Source: Micromonosporaceae bacterium KJ-029
Lineage (GTDB): Bacteria; Actinomycetota; Actinomycetes; Mycobacteriales; Micromonosporaceae
NCBI GenBank assembly: GCA_005402585.1
Contig: BIFP01000016.1
Coordinates: 122,063-186,062, forward strand
DNA: 64,000 nt
Direction: 5' to 3'
Made by a program: the position numbers and the translations under genes. The stretch's first letter is position 1, and every line of letters starts with the position of its first letter. Shown here in pieces: positions 19,096 to 27,585 of the stretch. The notes under the pieces were generated by a model. That model ran no database searches and had not been told where the DNA came from. It saw only the letters and a program-made list of their open reading frames with translations.

Positions 19096-20345
19096 GCGAC
19101 GGCGAGCACAGTGCCGCGGCCGAGCGGGCCGTGGCGGACGCGCACCGCCGCGAGTGGGCCTTCGTGCTCGCCGCGACGGCGCGCGCCGCCGGCGACTTCG
19201 ACCTCGCCGAGGAGTGCGTCCAGGAGGCGTACGTCGCCGCGCTGGGCGCGTGGGCGCGCGACGGCGTGCCGGACAAGCCCGGCGCCTGGCTCACCGCTAC
19301 CGCCCGACGCAAGGCCGTCGACGTGCTCCGCCGGCGGCAGGTGTTCCGCTCGAAGCTGCCCCTGCTCGTGGAACCGGACGAGGCCGAGATGGACGAGCCC
19401 GACGAGGACGCGGTACCCGACGACCGGTTGCGGTTGGTCTTCACCTGCTGCCACCCGGCGATCGCCCGCGAGGCGCAGGTGGCGCTCACTCTGCGGCTGG
19501 TCTGCGGGGTGAGCACCGGCGACATCGCCCGCGCCTTCCTGGTCTCCGAGCCGACCATGGCCGCCCGGGTGACCCGGGCAAAGAAGAAGATCTCCGCCGC
19601 CCGGATCCCGTACCGGGTGCCGGAGGCCGCCGAGCTGCCCGAGCGCCTGGACGCGGTGCTCACCGTCGTGCACCTGCTCTACACCACCGGGCACACCGCG
19701 CCCTCCGGCACCGACCTGGTCCGTGCCGACCTGGTGGAACGCGCGCTGCACCTGGCCCGGATGCTGCTGTCCCTGATGCCCGACGAGCCAGAGGTACGCG
19801 GGCTGCTCGCGCTGCTGCTGCTCACCGACGCCCGCCGGGCCGCCCGAACCGACGCCGAGGGGCGGCTGCTCCGGCTGGCGGACCAGGACCGCTCAGACTG
19901 GGATCGGACCGCCGTCGACGAGGGCCGCCGTCTGGTGGTCGACGCGTTCCGCACCGGTCGGGTGGGCCGGTACGCGCTCCAGGCCGCCATCGCCTCGCTG
20001 CACGCCCTCGCACCCAGCTACGCCGCCACCGACTGGCAGCAGATCGTCCGGCTCTACGACCTGCTGCTGGCCCGCTGGCCGTCCCCGGTCGTCGCGCTGA
20101 ACCGGGCGGTGGCCGTGTCGATGGTGGACGGACCGACCGCGGCGCTCGCCGAGGTCGACGCGCTCGCCCGGGATGCCCGGCTGGCCGGCTACCACTATCT
20201 GCCCGCAGTGCGGGCCGACCTGCTGCGCCGCCTCGACCGGCCGGCCGAGGCGGCGCAGGCGTACCGAGCAGCCCTGGAACTGGCCGACAACGACGCCGAA
20301 CGCGACTTCCTGGCCACCCGCCTCGCCGACCTCACCCCACCCTGA
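19092..20345 (+). CDS. ECF42-type extracytoplasmic-function sigma factor with C-terminal extension
   Basis: 417 residues from a GTG in GTGA overlap with the DGPF gene. Sigma region 2 (DFDLAEECVQEAYVAALGAWARDGVPDKPGAWLTATARRKAVDVLRR) and region 4 (LTLRLVCGVSTGDIARAFLVSEPTMAARVTRAKKKI) occupy about residues 1-170. The remaining 240 residues are the helical TPR-like extension (DUF6596) that defines ECF42. This group has no classical anti-sigma factor; the extension is thought to control activity. Its targets usually include the DGPF gene itself. Confidence 0.88.
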   Translation: MSDGEHSAAAERAVADAHRREWAFVLAATARAAGDFDLAEECVQEAYVAALGAWARDGVPDKPGAWLTATARRKAVDVLRRRQVFRSKLPLLVEPDEAEMDEPDEDAVPDDRLRLVFTCCHPAIAREAQVALTLRLVCGVSTGDIARAFLVSEPTMAARVTRAKKKISAARIPYRVPEAAELPERLDAVLTVVHLLYTTGHTAPSGTDLVRADLVERALHLARMLLSLMPDEPEVRGLLALLLLTDARRAARTDAEGRLLRLADQDRSDWDRTAVDEGRRLVVDAFRTGRVGRYALQAAIASLHALAPSYAATDWQQIVRLYDLLLARWPSPVVALNRAVAVSMVDGPTAALAEVDALARDARLAGYHYLPAVRADLLRRLDRPAEAAQAYRAALELADNDAERDFLATRLADLTPP

Positions 20346-20370
20346 CCCCCACCCCCCCGCCCCGCCCCGC

Positions 20371-20441
20371 CGATCATGGAGTTGTGGTGCCCCACAAAAG
20401 CCCTTAGGCGGTGCAAATCAACCACCACAACTCCATGATCG
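20371..20441. repeat. CGATCATG hairpin repeat, copy 1
   Basis: cgatcatggagttgtggt (20371-20388) and its exact complement accacaactccatgatcg (20424-20441) enclose a 35-base loop. The whole 71-bp element, loop included, recurs at 32521-32591. It sits between two converging genes, so a bidirectional terminator or an inserted non-autonomous element is likely. Confidence 0.85.
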
Positions 20442-20477
20442 GCGCACGCGGGGCTCGCGCTGGAGTCGGCGGCGAGG

Positions 20478-21749
20478 TCAGGTTGTGAGTGCGCGTGCGG
20501 CCTTTCGGAGCGCGTCGACAGCCGCTGCCTCGGTCTCGTACGCGGAGGCGATCGCCGCCGCGAGCGCGGGGAAGTCGGGTTCGGTGGGTGGCCGCCGGTC
20601 GAGTTCTGGGCGGGCGGCCCAGAGTGCGGCGGCTGCGGCCGAGCGCTGGTCGTCGCCCTCGTCGCCGAGTGCGACCGCTGCCGCGAGGTCCGCGGTCAGC
20701 TCGCGGAGCTGCTGGTACTCGGGTACGTCGGCAGGGAGCGCGGTCTCGGCCACCGCGTGCCACGCCGCTGCCGCGTCGCGGAACCGGTCGCCGCAGACGG
20801 TCAGGTCGGGTGCGCGGAGCAGGACGGCCGCCTGGTCGAGGAAGACGGCGTAGAGGTCGCGCAGGTGCCCGCCGGTGGCACCGACCGGCTCGATGCCCTC
20901 CCAGATCGACAGCAGCGCGCCGGCCAGGCCGGTGCCGTCTGCGAAGACCTTCGGCCACCCCTTCGCCGCTTTGGCGTCGGCTGCCAGCTTGGCCCACTTG
21001 CGCCACGCTGGCAGGGCGAACGAGGCCGAGGAGCCACCGAGGCCGGCGAGGCAGTCCCCGATGCCGGCCACCACTGCCGCCGCCAGGTCCACATCGCCCG
21101 GGCCCTCGATCTCCCACAGGCAGTTCTGGTACGAACCGACGCGGGCCCGCGCCCGGTCAAGGCGCTCGCGATCGACGGTGAGCGGACCGAGGTTGCGGTC
21201 GTCGAGGCGTACCCCATCGTCGGTGGGTGCGTAGGCCACCACCTGGTGGCCGCCGTAACCGTCGAGGTGCGCGGGAAGATGCCAGTAGCCGATGATCTGC
21301 CGGTCCGGCACCACGATCGCTGGATGGCCGGCGTCGAGGGCGGCGGTCAGCGCGGCCTGGGCTCGCTTCGCTCCGCCGGTCCGCTCGGCCCGGAACGGCA
21401 CGCCGAGCCGGGTCAGCGTCCCGTCGGTCCAGTCCAGGTAGTTCCACCGGTGCCGGAAGCCGAGCGTCAGCACGGCGGTGCCGTGCGCCGCGAACTCCCA
21501 CAGGATGTAACCGGCGCCGAGGCCGCCGCCGACGCCGAGGACCATCGCCTCGGAGATCTCGCGTCCGTGGTGGTGCAGGACGTTGGCGATGTTGGCGGTC
21601 TCGGGGTGGACGCCGCCGCGCAGCGCGTACCCGTGGTCGGTCTGCTCGCGGCTGGTGCCCACGATGTGCCGGCGGGCTTCGGCGTAGCGCTCGCCGGTCC
21701 GGGCCATCCGGGCGCGGATGCGGGCCTTGAGGTGCTTGTCGCTGGTCAT
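20478..21749 (-). CDS. BtrH N-terminal domain / DUF4872 protein
   Basis: 423 residues from the ATG at 21749 with gagga upstream. The leading KHLKARIRARMARTGERYAEARRHIV is a basic helix common to this actinobacterial group. Then ALRGGVHPETANIANVLHHHG and SEAMVLGVGGGLGAGYILWEF match the BtrH N-terminal fold, in which butirosin BtrH acts as an acyltransferase. The second half (DUF4872-like) includes GYGGHQVVAYAPTDDGVRLDD. BtrH's own reaction moves an acyl group in aminoglycoside synthesis, but no such cluster is nearby, so the function here is open. Cys residues are few. Confidence 0.75.
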   Translation of the reverse strand: MTSDKHLKARIRARMARTGERYAEARRHIVGTSREQTDHGYALRGGVHPETANIANVLHHHGREISEAMVLGVGGGLGAGYILWEFAAHGTAVLTLGFRHRWNYLDWTDGTLTRLGVPFRAERTGGAKRAQAALTAALDAGHPAIVVPDRQIIGYWHLPAHLDGYGGHQVVAYAPTDDGVRLDDRNLGPLTVDRERLDRARARVGSYQNCLWEIEGPGDVDLAAAVVAGIGDCLAGLGGSSASFALPAWRKWAKLAADAKAAKGWPKVFADGTGLAGALLSIWEGIEPVGATGGHLRDLYAVFLDQAAVLLRAPDLTVCGDRFRDAAAAWHAVAETALPADVPEYQQLRELTADLAAAVALGDEGDDQRSAAAAALWAARPELDRRPPTEPDFPALAAAIASAYETEAAAVDALRKAARALTT

Positions 21750-22170
21750 GATGTCCTCGTCTGCGGCGCGTCGACCCGCCCGACCCACGCTCGCGACGGC
21801 TTCGACGGCCAACAGCTGGACACGCGCAAACCAGTCTCCCGTTCCCCCGAGGCCGTGGAACCCCTTGCCTCCGCAGCGCCCGGCGGCGTGGGTGCCGGGT
21901 CAGGAGGTCAGGCGCGGGGGCGCGCCGCGCGCACTATACCCCGTCGAGGAGAGCCGGAACGGGGGTCAACCTCCCTCGGAGCTTTGATGTCACTGAGAAA
22001 TATTTATGTCACGGTGACATCAAGGCGAGCAGGCCTATGGTCTCGCCGCGCCGGGGAGCCCGACAGCGTTCCCGGCGACGACGACGTTCGCTCACCGGAT
22101 CCAGCCGATGAAGCGCCGGTGCAGCAGGCCGGCCGGTACCCACGAGAGATCCTCGGCCGGACGACAGCGA
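21750..22170. other. Gene-free region with operator-like palindromes
   Basis: 420 bases upstream of a decayed regulator. Apart from the palindrome cluster at 21985-22022 and an AT-rich promoter-like patch (gagaaatatttatg), I see no intact gene. The N-terminal helix-turn-helix expected for the regulator remnant downstream is not recognisable in any frame. Confidence 0.45.
21985..22022. promoter_or_regulatory. Nested palindromic operator
   Basis: tgatgtcac (21985-21993) faces gtgacatca (22014-22022), and between them atgtcacggtgacat (22006-22020) is itself a perfect 15-bp palindrome. Three TGTCAC half-sites thus surround an AT-rich promoter-like core. The original regulator is probably the broken gene downstream, or one elsewhere in the genome. 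Confidence 0.55.
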
Positions 22171-22431
22171 GGCAGGTGGAGCACGTACCGCAACGTGGTC
22201 CCGGACTGGTTCCGCCAGTACCTCGACCTCGAAGCCGACGCCACGGAGATTCGCTGGTACCAACCCGAGATCGTGCCCGGAATTCTCCAGGTCGAGTCAT
22301 ACATCCGCGCACTCAATGCCACCGCTCATCCACGCCTCACCGACGAGGACATCGACCGGCAGGTCGAGGTACGGCTGGAACGGCAGGCGATCTTGCGTGA
22401 ACCGGAAGGCCCGCATTACAGACCCGAGGGG
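22171..22431 (+). pseudogene. Remnant of an Scr1/DUF5753-type XRE regulator
   Basis: About 87 codons (STYRNVVPDWFRQYLDLEADATEIRWYQPEIVPGILQVESYIRAL and so on) match the start of the DUF5753 ligand domain that follows the helix-turn-helix in Scr1-type regulators. The helix-turn-helix is missing upstream and about two thirds of DUF5753 is missing downstream. The fragment runs without a stop straight into the DUF397 gene. Deletion inside an XRE-DUF397 pair is the simplest history. The open frame could still give a fusion protein. Confidence 0.7.
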
Positions 22432-22437
22432 GTGGCC

Positions 22438-22623
22438 ATGGAGACCCCGGATCGTCTGGTCTGGCGCAAGTCCAGCTACAGCGACAACAACGGCGGCGCC
22501 TGCGTCGAGGTGGCTACCCGGCGCGGGAAGGTCATCGTCCGCGACAGCAAGAACGCCGCCGGCCCGGTCCTCCGCTTCGACGGCCAGTCCTGGTCGGCTT
22601 TCCTCCGCGCACTCAAGCGCTGA
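22438..22623 (+). CDS. DUF397 domain protein
   Basis: 61 residues, ATG at 22438 with gaggggg upstream. LVWRKSSYSDNNGGACVEVA and VIVRDSKNAAGPVLRFDGQSWSAFLRALK are the two signature halves of DUF397. DUF397 proteins are encoded next to XRE regulators in actinomycetes (Scr1/Scr2, BldB-like pairs) and are thought to be their binding partners. Here the partner is only a remnant, so this copy is orphaned unless another XRE protein in the genome serves it. Confidence 0.85.
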   Translation: METPDRLVWRKSSYSDNNGGACVEVATRRGKVIVRDSKNAAGPVLRFDGQSWSAFLRALKR

Positions 22624-22705
22624 CGAACGGGATCACTGACGGCCGAGTGGGCGGGGCCGTGCTCGATCCAAGATTCAGCTCAGAAAGCGGATGGAAGCCG
22701 GACGG

Positions 22706-22741
22706 GACGAGCCCCGGACGGTGATCCGCCCGGGGCTCGTC
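22706..22741. terminator. Bidirectional terminator between DUF397 and nrdJ
   Basis: gacgagccccgg (22706-22717) and ccggggctcgtc (22730-22741) form a perfect 12-bp stem with a 12-base loop, placed 14 bases beyond the nrdJ stop on the minus strand. Confidence 0.7.
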
Positions 22742-22754
22742 GCGTACTCGTGAA

Positions 22755-25634
22755 TCAGCTGCAGCCGCTGGTGGAGCCGCAACCCTCGCAGACGTAGCAG
22801 CTACCGGCCGGGCGCATCTTCGTACCGCAGGTGAAGCAGAGCGGTGCGTCGGCGGCCTTGCCGATCACGGCCTCCAGCAGTTCGGTGCTGGACCCGACGA
22901 GCGGCGCCGGCTTGACGGCGGCGGCGTCGGCCAGCTCCTGGGCCGGCTGGGCGACCGGGCCACTCTTCGGCTCCTCCGGCCTGATCTCCACCGGGGCGGA
23001 GGAGGCCATCGCGGTGAGGTCCGCGGCGTTCGCCTCCGCCTCGGCCTCCGCCTGAAGCTGGGCGGCCCGCTCCTTGGCGGTGAAGATGCCCAGCTCGGCG
23101 CGGCGGTCGTACGGCAGGAAGTCCAGCGCCAGGCGACGGAAGATGTAGTCCATCACCGAGGCGGCCATCCGCACGTCCGGGTCGTCGGTCATGCCGGCCG
23201 GCTCGAAGCGCATGTTGGTGAACTTGCTGACGAACGTCTCCAGCGGGACGCCGTACTGCAGGCCGATGGAGATGGCCACCGAGAAGGCGTCCATCACGCC
23301 GGCCAGGGTGGAGCCCTGCTTCGACATCTTGAGGAAGACCTCGCCCAGGCCGTCGTCCGGGTAGGACGAGGCGGTGAGGTAGCCCTCGGCGCCACCGACC
23401 GAGAAGGAGATGGTCTCGGACGGACGCTTCTTCGGCAGCCGCTTGCGCACCGGGCGGTACTCGACGACCTTCTCCACCACCGGCGCGACGGCGCTGGTGG
23501 TGGCCTCCGGCTCGTCGACCTTCTTCTTCGCCGCCGACAGCGGCTGGCCGACCTTGCAGTTGTCCCGGTAGATGGCCAGGGCCTTGAGGCCGAGCTTCCA
23601 GCCCTCGAAGTAGATCTTCTCGACATCCTCGACGGTCGCCTGCTCCGGCATGTTGACCGTCTTGGAGATGGCGCCGGAGATGAACGGCTGGACCGCCGCC
23701 ATCATCCGCACGTGGCCCATCGGCGCGATGGACCGCTCGCCCATGGCGCAGTCGAAGACCGGGTAGTGCTCCGGCTTGAGGCCGGGGGCGTCCACCACGT
23801 GGCCGTGGTCGGCGATGTGCTCGACGATCGCCTCGACCTGCTCCTCGGGGTAGCCGAGGCTGCGCAGGGCGCGCGGCACGGTCTGGTTGACGATCTGCAT
23901 CGAGCCGCCGCCGACCAGCTTCTTGAACTTGACCAGCGCCAGGTCCGGCTCGACGCCGGTGGTGTCGCAGTCCATCATCAGGCCGATGGTGCCGGTCGGG
24001 GCGAGCACGCTGGCCTGCGAGTTCCGCCAGCCGTTCTTCTCACCGATCTTGTTGCCCTGGGTCCACTGCTTGGTGGCCTCGCGGACCACCGCGGTGGCCA
24101 CCGTGCCGGCCGGCTTGATCTGGTCGTTGGCAGCGGCGTGCTTGCGCATGACCCGCTTGTGCGGCTCGGCGTTGCGGGCGTAACCGTCGTACGCGCCGAC
24201 GATGCCGGCCAGCTCGGCCGAGCGGCGGTACGCCGTTCCGGTCATCAGCGAGGTGATCGCGGCGGCCAGCGAGCGCCCGTGGTCCGAGTCGTACGGCATG
24301 CCGGAGGCCATCAGCAGGGCGCCAAGGTTGGCGTACCCGATGCCCAGCTGCCGGTACGCCCGGGTGGTCTCGCCGATCTTCTCGGTCGGGAAGTCGGCGA
24401 AGCAGATCGAGATGTCCATCGCGGTGATGACCAGCTCGACGCTCTTGACGAACTTCTCCACCTCGAAGCCCCCGTCGGCGCGGAGGAACTTCATCAGGTT
24501 CAGCGAGGCCAGGTTGCACGAGGAGTTGTCCAGGTGCAGGTACTCCGAGCACGGGTTCGACGCGGTGATCCGGCCGGTCTCCGGGCAGGTGTGCCAGTCG
24601 TTGATGGTGTCGTCGTACTGCAGGCCGGGGTCGGCGCACTCCCAGGCGGCCTGGGAGATGGTGCGGAACAGCTTCTGCGCGTCGATGGTCTCGATCACCG
24701 CGCCGTCGAGCCGGCCACGCAGGTCGAAGCCGCCGCCGTTCTCCACCGCCGACATGAACTCGTCGGAGACCCGGACCGAGTTGTTGGCGTTCTGGTACTG
24801 CACGCTGACGATGTCGGCGCCGCCGAGGTCCATGTCGAACCCGGCGTCGCGCAGCGCGCGGATCTTGTCCTCCTCGCGCGCCTTGGTGACCACGAACTCC
24901 TCGATGTCCGGGTGGTCGACGTCGAGGATTACCATCTTGGCGGCCCGCCGGGTGGCGCCACCGGACTTGATGGTGCCGGCGCTCGCGTCGGCGCCCCGCA
25001 TGAAGCTGACCGGGCCGGAGGCGGTGCCCCCGGAGGAGAGCAGCTCCCGGGAGGAGCGGATCCGGGACAGGTTGACCCCGGAGCCGGAGCCGCCCTTGAA
25101 GATCAGCCCCTCCTCCTTGTACCAGTCGAGGATGGAGTCCATCGAGTCGTCGACGGCGAGGATGAAGCAGGCGCTGACCTGCTGCGGCGACGGCGTACCG
25201 ACGTTGAACCACACCGGCGAGTTGAAGCTGAACACCTGGTGCAGCAGCATCCAGGTCAGCTCGTGGGCGAAGACCTCGGCGTCGGCCGGGCTGGCGAAGT
25301 AGCCGTACTCCTCACCGGCGGTGCGGTAGGTGGTGACCACCCGGTCGATCAGCTGCTTGAGCGACCACTCCCGCTCCGGGGTGCCCACCGCGCCCCGGAA
25401 GTACTTGGTGGTCACGATGTTGGCCGCGTTGACGCTCCAGCTCTCCGGGAACTCCACCCCGCGCTGCTCGAAGTTGACCGAGCCGTCCCGCCAGTTCGTC
25501 ATCACGACGTCGCGGCGCTCCCACGCCACCTCGTCGTACGGGTGCACCCCCTCGGTGGTCCAGACCCGTTCGACCTTCAGGCCCGCCCCTGACTTGCTCC
25601 GTGACCTGCTTGTTGTCACACCGTCCCCCGGCAT
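22755..25634 (-). CDS. nrdJ: Adenosylcobalamin-dependent (class II) ribonucleotide reductase
   Basis: 959 residues. It reduces ribonucleotides to deoxyribonucleotides using a cobalamin-derived thiyl radical. Visible are SFNSPVWFNVG, the substrate-site Cys in SACFILAVDDSMDS, the active-site segment NPCSEYLHLDNSSCNLASLNL, the phosphate-binding VLAPTGTIGLMMDCDTTG, and a C-terminal zinc ribbon (CFTCGTKMRPAGSCYVCEGC) that carries the redox-active cysteines. A GTG at codon 6 with gggggacg before it is an alternative start. It follows nrdR by 62 bases and is presumably under NrdR control. Confidence 0.95.
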   Translation of the reverse strand: MPGDGVTTSRSRSKSGAGLKVERVWTTEGVHPYDEVAWERRDVVMTNWRDGSVNFEQRGVEFPESWSVNAANIVTTKYFRGAVGTPEREWSLKQLIDRVVTTYRTAGEEYGYFASPADAEVFAHELTWMLLHQVFSFNSPVWFNVGTPSPQQVSACFILAVDDSMDSILDWYKEEGLIFKGGSGSGVNLSRIRSSRELLSSGGTASGPVSFMRGADASAGTIKSGGATRRAAKMVILDVDHPDIEEFVVTKAREEDKIRALRDAGFDMDLGGADIVSVQYQNANNSVRVSDEFMSAVENGGGFDLRGRLDGAVIETIDAQKLFRTISQAAWECADPGLQYDDTINDWHTCPETGRITASNPCSEYLHLDNSSCNLASLNLMKFLRADGGFEVEKFVKSVELVITAMDISICFADFPTEKIGETTRAYRQLGIGYANLGALLMASGMPYDSDHGRSLAAAITSLMTGTAYRRSAELAGIVGAYDGYARNAEPHKRVMRKHAAANDQIKPAGTVATAVVREATKQWTQGNKIGEKNGWRNSQASVLAPTGTIGLMMDCDTTGVEPDLALVKFKKLVGGGSMQIVNQTVPRALRSLGYPEEQVEAIVEHIADHGHVVDAPGLKPEHYPVFDCAMGERSIAPMGHVRMMAAVQPFISGAISKTVNMPEQATVEDVEKIYFEGWKLGLKALAIYRDNCKVGQPLSAAKKKVDEPEATTSAVAPVVEKVVEYRPVRKRLPKKRPSETISFSVGGAEGYLTASSYPDDGLGEVFLKMSKQGSTLAGVMDAFSVAISIGLQYGVPLETFVSKFTNMRFEPAGMTDDPDVRMAASVMDYIFRRLALDFLPYDRRAELGIFTAKERAAQLQAEAEAEANAADLTAMASSAPVEIRPEEPKSGPVAQPAQELADAAAVKPAPLVGSSTELLEAVIGKAADAPLCFTCGTKMRPAGSCYVCEGCGSTSGCS

Positions 25635-25696
25635 CTCATCCGCCCCCTCGTTCGCGCGGCACCTGCGCGATCCGACTGTCAGTACTGCTCAGAAAT

Positions 25697-26197
25697 TCAC
25701 TGCGCGTGGCCGGCGGCGCTGGCCGCCTCGGCCCCGGCGCCCTCCCGGGCGCGCGCGGCGGCCCGCAGCGTCTCGATCTCCCGCTCGAAGTCGGCGAGCG
25801 AGTCGAACGACCGGTAGACGCTGGCGAACCGCAGGTAGGCGACCTCGTCCAGGTCCCGCAGCGGACCCAGGATGGCCAGCCCCACCTCGTGGCTGGGAAT
25901 CTCGGCGGCCCCCTTGGCCCGGATGGTCTCCTCGACCCGCTGCGCCAGCAGCGCGATCGAGTCCTCGTCCACCGGCCGGCCCTGGCACGCCTTGCGCACC
26001 CCGCCGATGATCTTCGTGCGGCTGAACGGCTCGGTCACCCCGCTGCGCTTGACCACCGCGAGCACCGCCTCCTCGACGGTGGTGAACCGTTTGCCACACT
26101 CCGGGCAGGATCGCCGCCGACGGATCAGCTGGCCGTCGTCGGCCTCCCGCGAGTCGACCACGCGGGAGTCGGCGTGCCGGCAGTACGGACACCGCAT
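25697..26197 (-). CDS. nrdR: Transcriptional repressor NrdR
   Basis: 166 residues from the ATG at 26197 (aggagg upstream). The N-terminal zinc ribbon is [22 protein letters not shown]...[16 protein letters not shown] and the rest is an ATP-cone ([24 protein letters not shown]). NrdR senses ATP/dATP and represses ribonucleotide reductase genes through paired 16-bp NrdR boxes. Here it is first in an nrdR-nrdJ operon, and two box-like sequences 32 bases apart lie in its leader (26322-26369). The C-terminus is low-complexity Ala-rich. Confidence 0.95.
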   Translation of the reverse strand: MRCPYCRHADSRVVDSREADDGQLIRRRRSCPECGKRFTTVEEAVLAVVKRSGVTEPFSRTKIIGGVRKACQGRPVDEDSIALLAQRVEETIRAKGAAEIPSHEVGLAILGPLRDLDEVAYLRFASVYRSFDSLADFEREIETLRAAARAREGAGAEAASAAGHAQ

Positions 26198-26321
26198 CGC
26201 CCGACCTCCTTGATCGACCACGGGTCCACTCCGGCCGCCTCCGGGCACGCCTCAGGACGGCGGAACCATCCCGCAGGATGGCCGCCGGGTCAGCGGCATA
26301 GGAGTGCGGTCGGTAGTCGAA

Positions 26322-26369
26322 CCCAACCTGTAGGCGACTTACGCCCATGTGACTACTACATCTAGGGGT
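26322..26369 (-). promoter_or_regulatory. Candidate paired NrdR boxes upstream of nrdRJ
   Basis: tactacatctaggggt (26354-26369) and cccaacctgtaggcga (26322-26337) share most of a core aligned as tACaTcTAGG/aACcTgTAGG and are spaced 32 bases, three helical turns, as NrdR box pairs usually are. The first resembles the known actinobacterial NrdR core; the second is weak. The remainder of the 26198-26681 interval holds the lexA SOS boxes and no other gene. Confidence 0.45.
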
Positions 26370-26534
26370 CGACCGTATGCCGCCGACGATCCGAGGTCAA
26401 GTTGGCGGGCGTGTCCGGCGCGTCACCCGACAACCCACCCGATCCCCCTCGTCCGCGCAACCCGAGAGCCCAACGCCGACCGGCGACCCCGGTTACCGTC
26501 CGGCCGGACAGAACCCTCGACGATCCGTACGGGG

Positions 26535-26550
26535 TCGAACACTCGTTCGA
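26535..26550. promoter_or_regulatory. SOS (LexA) box upstream of lexA
   Basis: tcgaacactcgttcga matches the actinobacterial LexA operator (TCGAACNNNNGTTCGA) at every defined position. It lies 227 bases before lexA, so lexA is autoregulated from here or the leader is long. Confidence 0.85.
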
Positions 26551-26619
26551 CCCGACGTACCATTTATCAGAACGGGCGTACGACTGCCACGGTTTTCGCG
26601 CCGACACGCGGAGAGAAGG

Positions 26620-26635
26620 TCGTACAGATGTTTGA
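26620..26635 (+). promoter_or_regulatory. Second, weaker SOS-like box upstream of lexA
   Basis: tcgtacagatgtttga agrees with TCGAACACATGTTCGA at 13 of 16 positions. It lies 85 bases downstream of the first box and overlaps an in-frame upstream ATG at 26628. Confidence 0.5.
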
Positions 26636-26681
26636 AAATGACCGATCTCACCTATACGGTCATCAACAGCCGGAGGTGACC

Positions 26682-26765
26682 ATGGTCGACCCACCGGCCG
26701 GCAGACCACCGCGCGCACCACGAGCCGCCAAGGCACCCAGCGCCGACCAGGGAGGACGGACGTGA
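26682..26765 (+). CDS. Possible 27-residue leader ORF overlapping lexA
   Basis: ATG at 26682 follows a strong site (ggaggtg, five bases upstream). The 27-codon frame ends in a TGA that overlaps the lexA GTG (GTGA). The peptide is Pro/Arg/Ala-rich and matches nothing I know. The layout suggests translational coupling into lexA. It could also begin at the ATG at 26628 (45 residues). Length and overlap equal those of the 80-bp mini-ORF repeats, but the sequence is unrelated. Confidence 0.4.
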   Translation: MVDPPAGRPPRAPRAAKAPSADQGGRT

Positions 26766-27544
26766 CCGAGGATCGGGCCAACCGGCCGCAGAGCCCGCAG
26801 CAGAGCACCGAGGCGGGCCCGCCGGCCGCCCGACGCCGGAGTGTCACCCGCACCCGCGCCGGGCAACCCGCCGTGCGCCCCGTGACTCCGGTGGTCAGCA
26901 CCTTCCCCGACCCGGCGACGGTCGACCTGACCGCCCGCCAGCGGCGCATCCTCGACTTTATCCGCACCTGGGTCGAGCGGCACGGCTACCCGCCGAGCGT
27001 GCGCGAAATCGGCGAGGCGGTCGGGTTGGTCTCCCCGTCCAGCGTCGCCTACCAGCTCAAGGAGCTGGAGAAGAAGGGCTTCCTGCGGCGCGACCCGAAC
27101 CGGCCCCGCGCGGTGGACGTCCGCTCGCCCAACGACGTCGACGACGAGCTGAGCCGCTCGCAGCGCCCCACGCCCGCGTACGTGCCGATGCTCGGCCGCA
27201 TCGCCGCCGGTGGGCCGATCCTCGCGGAGCAGTCGATGGAGGACGTTTTCCCCCTGCCCCGCGAGCTGGTCGGCGAGGGCGAGGTCTTCATGCTCCAGGT
27301 CAAGGGCGACTCGATGCTCGACGCGGCGATCTGCGACGGCGACTGGGTGGTGGTCCGGCAGCAGCCCACCGCCGACTCCGGCGAGATCGTCGCCGCCATG
27401 CTCGACGGTGAGGCGACCGTGAAGACCTACCGCCGGCGTGACGGTCACGTCTGGCTGATGCCGCAGAACCCGGCCTTCGACCCGATCCCCGGCGACGACG
27501 CCACCATCATGGGCCGGGTGGTCGCCGTGCTGCGCCGGATCTGA
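26762..27544 (+). CDS. lexA: SOS-response repressor LexA
   Basis: 260 residues from a GTG with gggagga upstream. The winged helix is [53 protein letters not shown]. The self-cleavage bond is Ala-Gly in RIAAGGPI; the catalytic Ser is in [10 protein letters not shown] and the Lys in ATVKTYRR (S24 peptidase domain). The N-terminal 60 residues are a longer low-complexity extension than in E. coli, common in actinomycetes. SOS boxes precede it, and recA at 50.2 kb carries another. Confidence 0.95.
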   Translation: MTEDRANRPQSPQQSTEAGPPAARRRSVTRTRAGQPAVRPVTPVVSTFPDPATVDLTARQRRILDFIRTWVERHGYPPSVREIGEAVGLVSPSSVAYQLKELEKKGFLRRDPNRPRAVDVRSPNDVDDELSRSQRPTPAYVPMLGRIAAGGPILAEQSMEDVFPLPRELVGEGEVFMLQVKGDSMLDAAICDGDWVVVRQQPTADSGEIVAAMLDGEATVKTYRRRDGHVWLMPQNPAFDPIPGDDATIMGRVVAVLRRI

Positions 27545-27552
27545 CCGGATCA

Positions 27553-27585
27553 CGACCGGTGCTGACCCCCGGTCAGTACCGGTCG
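27553..27585. terminator. Terminator hairpin after lexA
   Basis: cgaccggtgctgacc (27553-27567) pairs with ggtcagtaccggtcg (27571-27585) with one mismatch and a three-base loop. It overlaps the end of the convergent minus-strand gene, so it may serve both. Confidence 0.65.

Noticed and set aside
25635..26400. Cobalamin riboswitch upstream of nrdRJ
   Set aside because: A B12 riboswitch was considered because nrdJ uses B12. The leader before nrdR shows no B12-box and is better explained by NrdR boxes.
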